A stretch of DNA of 64,000 nt, from the NCBI GenBank assembly GCA_034096865.1, contig JAWQFJ010000524.1, positions 1 to 64,000 of the forward strand, read 5' to 3'. This DNA comes from Theodoxus fluviatilis. Its lineage: Eukaryota; Mollusca; Gastropoda; Cycloneritida; Neritidae. The notes under the pieces were generated by a model. That model saw only the letters and a list, made by a program, of their open reading frames with translations, did not search any database and was not told the origin of the DNA. The position numbers were made by a program, and so were the translations under genes. Within the stretch, counting starts at the first letter, position 1; each line of letters begins with the position of its first letter. Positions 61,110-64,000 of the stretch are shown piece after piece.

Positions 61110-61649
61110 GTTCAGTTCAGTTCAGTTCAGTTCAGTCTCTTAACCCTGAGATGGGTTGTTGAGGAACCACTGATGACTTTCGGACAATCTTCCTCCATCG
61201 ATCTCTATCAGGCTCGCTGTGAGTCAACAAAGGTCAAGCCTGTCCACTCTTTGATGTTGTCTTCCCACCTTTCTCTGCCTGCCTCTCCTTCTCCCACCTG
61301 GTACGGTACCTTGCAGGATGGTCTTGGCCAGCCCACTGTCTCTTGACACATAACCGCACCACTTCAGCTTTCTGCTTTTCACGATTGAGAGCAGGTCTTC
61401 GTACTGTCCAAATGCTCTCCTGATCCTGTTGCTGACTTCCTAATTCATGACATGGTCTTTATATGAGATGGTCAGAATCTTGCGGTAGCATCTTATTTCC
61501 AGGGCTTGTATCCACCTCTGTAGTTCAGATGTGCGTGTCCAGGACTTGCATGCATACAAGAATACGGAGATGGCCAGCGTGCGCATGAGCCTGATCTTCA
61601 ACGCGAGAGTGATATTTTTGTCACGCCATATTGGCTTCAACTTTGCCAA
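61110..61649 (-). mobile_element. LINE 3' fragment with (TGAAC)n tail (right arm)
   Basis: Exact mirror of the copy at 58321-58860, including the internal stop and the tail. Confidence 0.75.
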
Positions 61650-63155
61650 TGCTGCTGTTGTTTGTGCTAACCTGGACAGTTTAACTCATGGGTGGGGTGA
61701 AACAATGTAAGTAAGGCACCTTGCTTAAGAATGTAACTCTGGGAGCATCACAGCTAACCACTTGGCCTAAACACACACACACACACACACACCCATAATA
61801 TGACAATTACTACTTGCTCTGATTCTGAATGAGTTAAACTGCTTTGCAGCCAATAAGACTCAATGAATGAAATGCTATCAGGATGCAGCCAATAAGACTC
61901 AATGAATGAAATGCTATCAGGACCTGATGCCCATTTTGGTTATAAATCTTCAGGCTCTTCTTGGTCTTAGATCACTTTAAATTAATGTTTCAACCCTGCG
62001 TATCTGCATGTTTATGAATCACTCCCCACACCAGATGCAAGTATCTCATTTAATGGGTTGTTTATGCAAGATTTGTATACAATGCAGAATCAGTCAGAGC
62101 ACAAACAGGTAGTCTATTTCTCTAAAGTGTGGTATGGTGAATACATGGGACTAAGACTTAGCATCTGCTTTTCACACTGTTCCTACAAGGCAGAGCTACA
62201 TAAATTCATGAGATTAGAGTTTAAAACTGTATTTCTGAGTGTGTCTCCTATGAATTCTAAAATCGCAATGTTTCCACCCAGATTTGAACAAGTGTTCCAC
62301 ATTGCAATACATTTCAGGGTAAAGGCCTCAAAGACTCTTTCGACAAATGTCTAACCACAAGATTAATATTTGCATCTGGAGCAGTAACCATAGCATCCAG
62401 CCAGAGTCAAGGGTTATCAGTAAATGGATCCACATTAAAATAAAAATATTTTTAAAAACTTCCAAGTGGGGTGAGTGAGGTGCAGCCACACCTCCATCAT
62501 TCCTCCTAACAGATGCGTGCGGTGCGTTTGCTTTGTAGTCAATCTGGTTCCCAAAAACTTAATCAGTTTTGGAATGATGGACTCAAACGAGACTGTAGGA
62601 CGATAAACGATCTTCGTGACGAAAAAGACAGCAGCCGCAATTATCAGCGGCACCGATTCTAGCGTCTTCTGGGCATCCCGTCCCTAGAACTTAGAAGTAC
62701 TAGTACTAGAAGTGAACGGCGTCGATTCCCTAGATTAGATCAGCAGATGAGCCGTTTCAATAAGTAAGTCACATGTAAATAGCACCTGGTTTATCAGCTT
62801 CAAGATAGACGTCTTCGTATTTCATTACCGTGCTTCCACCAAAAGCAATGCTTTCGACACGGTATCAGTTACTATTTTTGAGAAGATGCAACGCGATTCT
62901 GTTGTCAAATCCGCCTTCCGCTTTCTCTGGAAAGAAACTGTCTGAATACTTCGAAGTGTCACTAACAAAAATTACGACGGCGAGACAGAAAAGTAAAATA
63001 TGCAAAGACTGAAATGAAACATTCAGCGTAAATGAGCCACCTAAGAGTAATCTTCCGCTCAGTCACGAAGTAAATTAGGAAGTTCTACTGCTCGGGCTCC
63101 CAAATGATTCAGTGGGTCAAGTAATGCCAGTAAAGAACAACAAAAAGGAACTCAC

Positions 63156-63307
63156 AACTTCTCATCCGGAGCTTTGAGCTGACAGTCGATGGGTTCGTCG
63201 ATACACTCAACATTTTCACCGTGCACATACTCAAACTCGTCCATAATGTCACCACCAACATGAGTCTCGTCGTTGGTGTTCGGCGGTGGGCCTTTCTCGC
63301 CGGACAT
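63156..63307 (-). CDS. RASA1: Putative RASA1 first coding exon
   Basis: On the minus strand an ATG (63305-63307) opens 50 codons, MSGEKGPPPNTNDETHVGGD through CIDEPIDCQLKAPDEK, plus TT, and ends at a GTGAGT donor. The acidic stretch followed by LKAP resembles the segment before the first SH2 of RASA1 (human: an acidic run, then PLTAPPTNQWYHG). The exit phase (TT|G = Leu before an expected WYHG) is sensible. Strand and position are right for the 5' end of the gene at 18.9-40.5 kb. The next exon (first half of N-SH2) was not found anywhere between here and 40,547, so the link is inference. Confidence 0.55.
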
Positions 63308-63711
63308 GTTGAGTAACTGCACCGCGCAGACTCACAGGCGCAATTTTGATTGGCCGAAAGTACTGCTTATCTGAAAATCTTCCACGCACTGTAAATAAAC
63401 TCAAATCGTGCCAAATACGCATCACTTCAGATGCAGCGACAGGCAGGCATTAGATGCAGAATCGATGACTTACGAGAGTACATAGAATTGAGACTCTTCG
63501 TTTTTACATATGCGTCCTGATCCCTTGCAAAAAAGAAAGTAAATAAGTTATTCACATACTCAGACGCAGAACTTGGAAGCGCCAGCAGATTCCCTTTACC
63601 GGACAAATCAATGACTACTACTCTGCCAGCGGCAACGCAAACGCACTTGTCTTTCTTACGCGATTGATTGTATTCATTGTTGTTGTTAATTGTTGTTGTT
63701 GTTGTGGATTT

Positions 63712-63841
63712 TCTTCTTCTTCTTCTTCTTCTTCTTCTTCTTCTTCTTCTTCTTCTTCTTCTTCTTCTTCTTCTTCTTCTTCTTCTTCTTCTTCTTCTTC
63801 TTCTTCTTCTTCTTCTTCTTCTTCTTTCTTTCTTTCTTTCT
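63712..63841. repeat. (TTC)n then (TTTC)n microsatellite
   Basis: About 115 bp of TTC followed by TTTC/CCCTC variants, about 405 bp upstream of the putative RASA1 start codon. Confidence 0.97.
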
Positions 63842-64000
63842 TTCTTCTTTCTTTCTTTCTTTCCTCCCTCCCTTCCTCCTTCCTTAATTCTCGTCCTTTC
63901 TCTTCCATCTCCTAGTCCGGCGCGCCTCCTCCCTCCAATAATCAAAACCTAATACAGAAGACAACTCATGAACTATATAGTCTGTAAATATAATGACAGA

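Larger units (their letters stand above)
60160..63840 (-). repeat. Right arm of the large inverted repeat
   Basis: Mirror of 55168-59931. It is shorter because left-arm stretches such as about 57361-57640 have no counterpart here. Carries the intact version of the putative RASA1 first exon and ends in a long TTC repeat. Confidence 0.93.

Noticed and set aside
58624..61346. Identical 85-codon frames at 58624-58881 (-) and 61089-61346 (+)
   Set aside because: They are antisense to the LINE 3' fragments and mirror each other through the inverted repeat.
63427..63945. 172-codon Arg/Lys-rich frame upstream of the RASA1 first exon
   Set aside because: Mostly the GAA/TTC microsatellite. The rest is probably promoter or 5' UTR.

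Overview
This is eukaryotic, probably molluscan (most likely gastropod) DNA. The reasons are many short exons with GT-AG introns, very dense simple repeats, LINE, hAT and LTR remnants, and a (GACTCACATG...CATGTGAGTC) repeat family that I associate with molluscan genomes. The species call is inference. There are no bacterial operons.

Layout. 728-2209 (+): last three exons of a DUF4806-like gene, carrying an apparent 1-nt frameshift. 4809-5861 (+): a single-exon Golgi-type GT32 glycosyltransferase. 5.9-12.2 kb: intergenic or 3' UTR DNA with LINE 3' ends, a short repeat packed with nuclear-receptor half-sites, and one anonymous minus-strand ORF. 18,922-40,547 (-): 21 consecutive, phase-consistent exons of a RASA1 (p120 RasGAP) orthologue, giving half of the N-SH2 domain, then SH3, C-SH2, PH, C2, RasGAP and the C-terminus (825 residues). 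A probable first exon lies at 63,156-63,307 (-). The exon holding the first half of the N-SH2 domain was not found.

The RASA1 introns carry most of the unusual DNA: about 63 copies of a 63/60-bp minisatellite (35.16-39.08 kb), six copies of a 60-bp repeat starting directly after a splice donor, two solo LTRs antisense to the gene, an internally deleted hAT transposon with intact ends, a small hAT-like MITE, and an 11.2-kb 24/25-bp satellite (43.96-55.16 kb) that runs into a 10-N assembly gap.

Right of the gap, 55.17-63.84 kb is a large inverted repeat around a spacer at 59.93-60.16 kb. About 1.5 kb of each arm is identical while the rest differs by many 1-nt indels. The RASA1 first exon is intact in the right arm and indel-riddled in the left arm. 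This looks more like an unpolished, folded-back long read next to an unresolved satellite than like biology, but a true palindrome is not excluded.

I found no convincing new gene system. The most noteworthy points are the satellite-filled RASA1 introns, the palindrome, and the half-site-rich mobile element.
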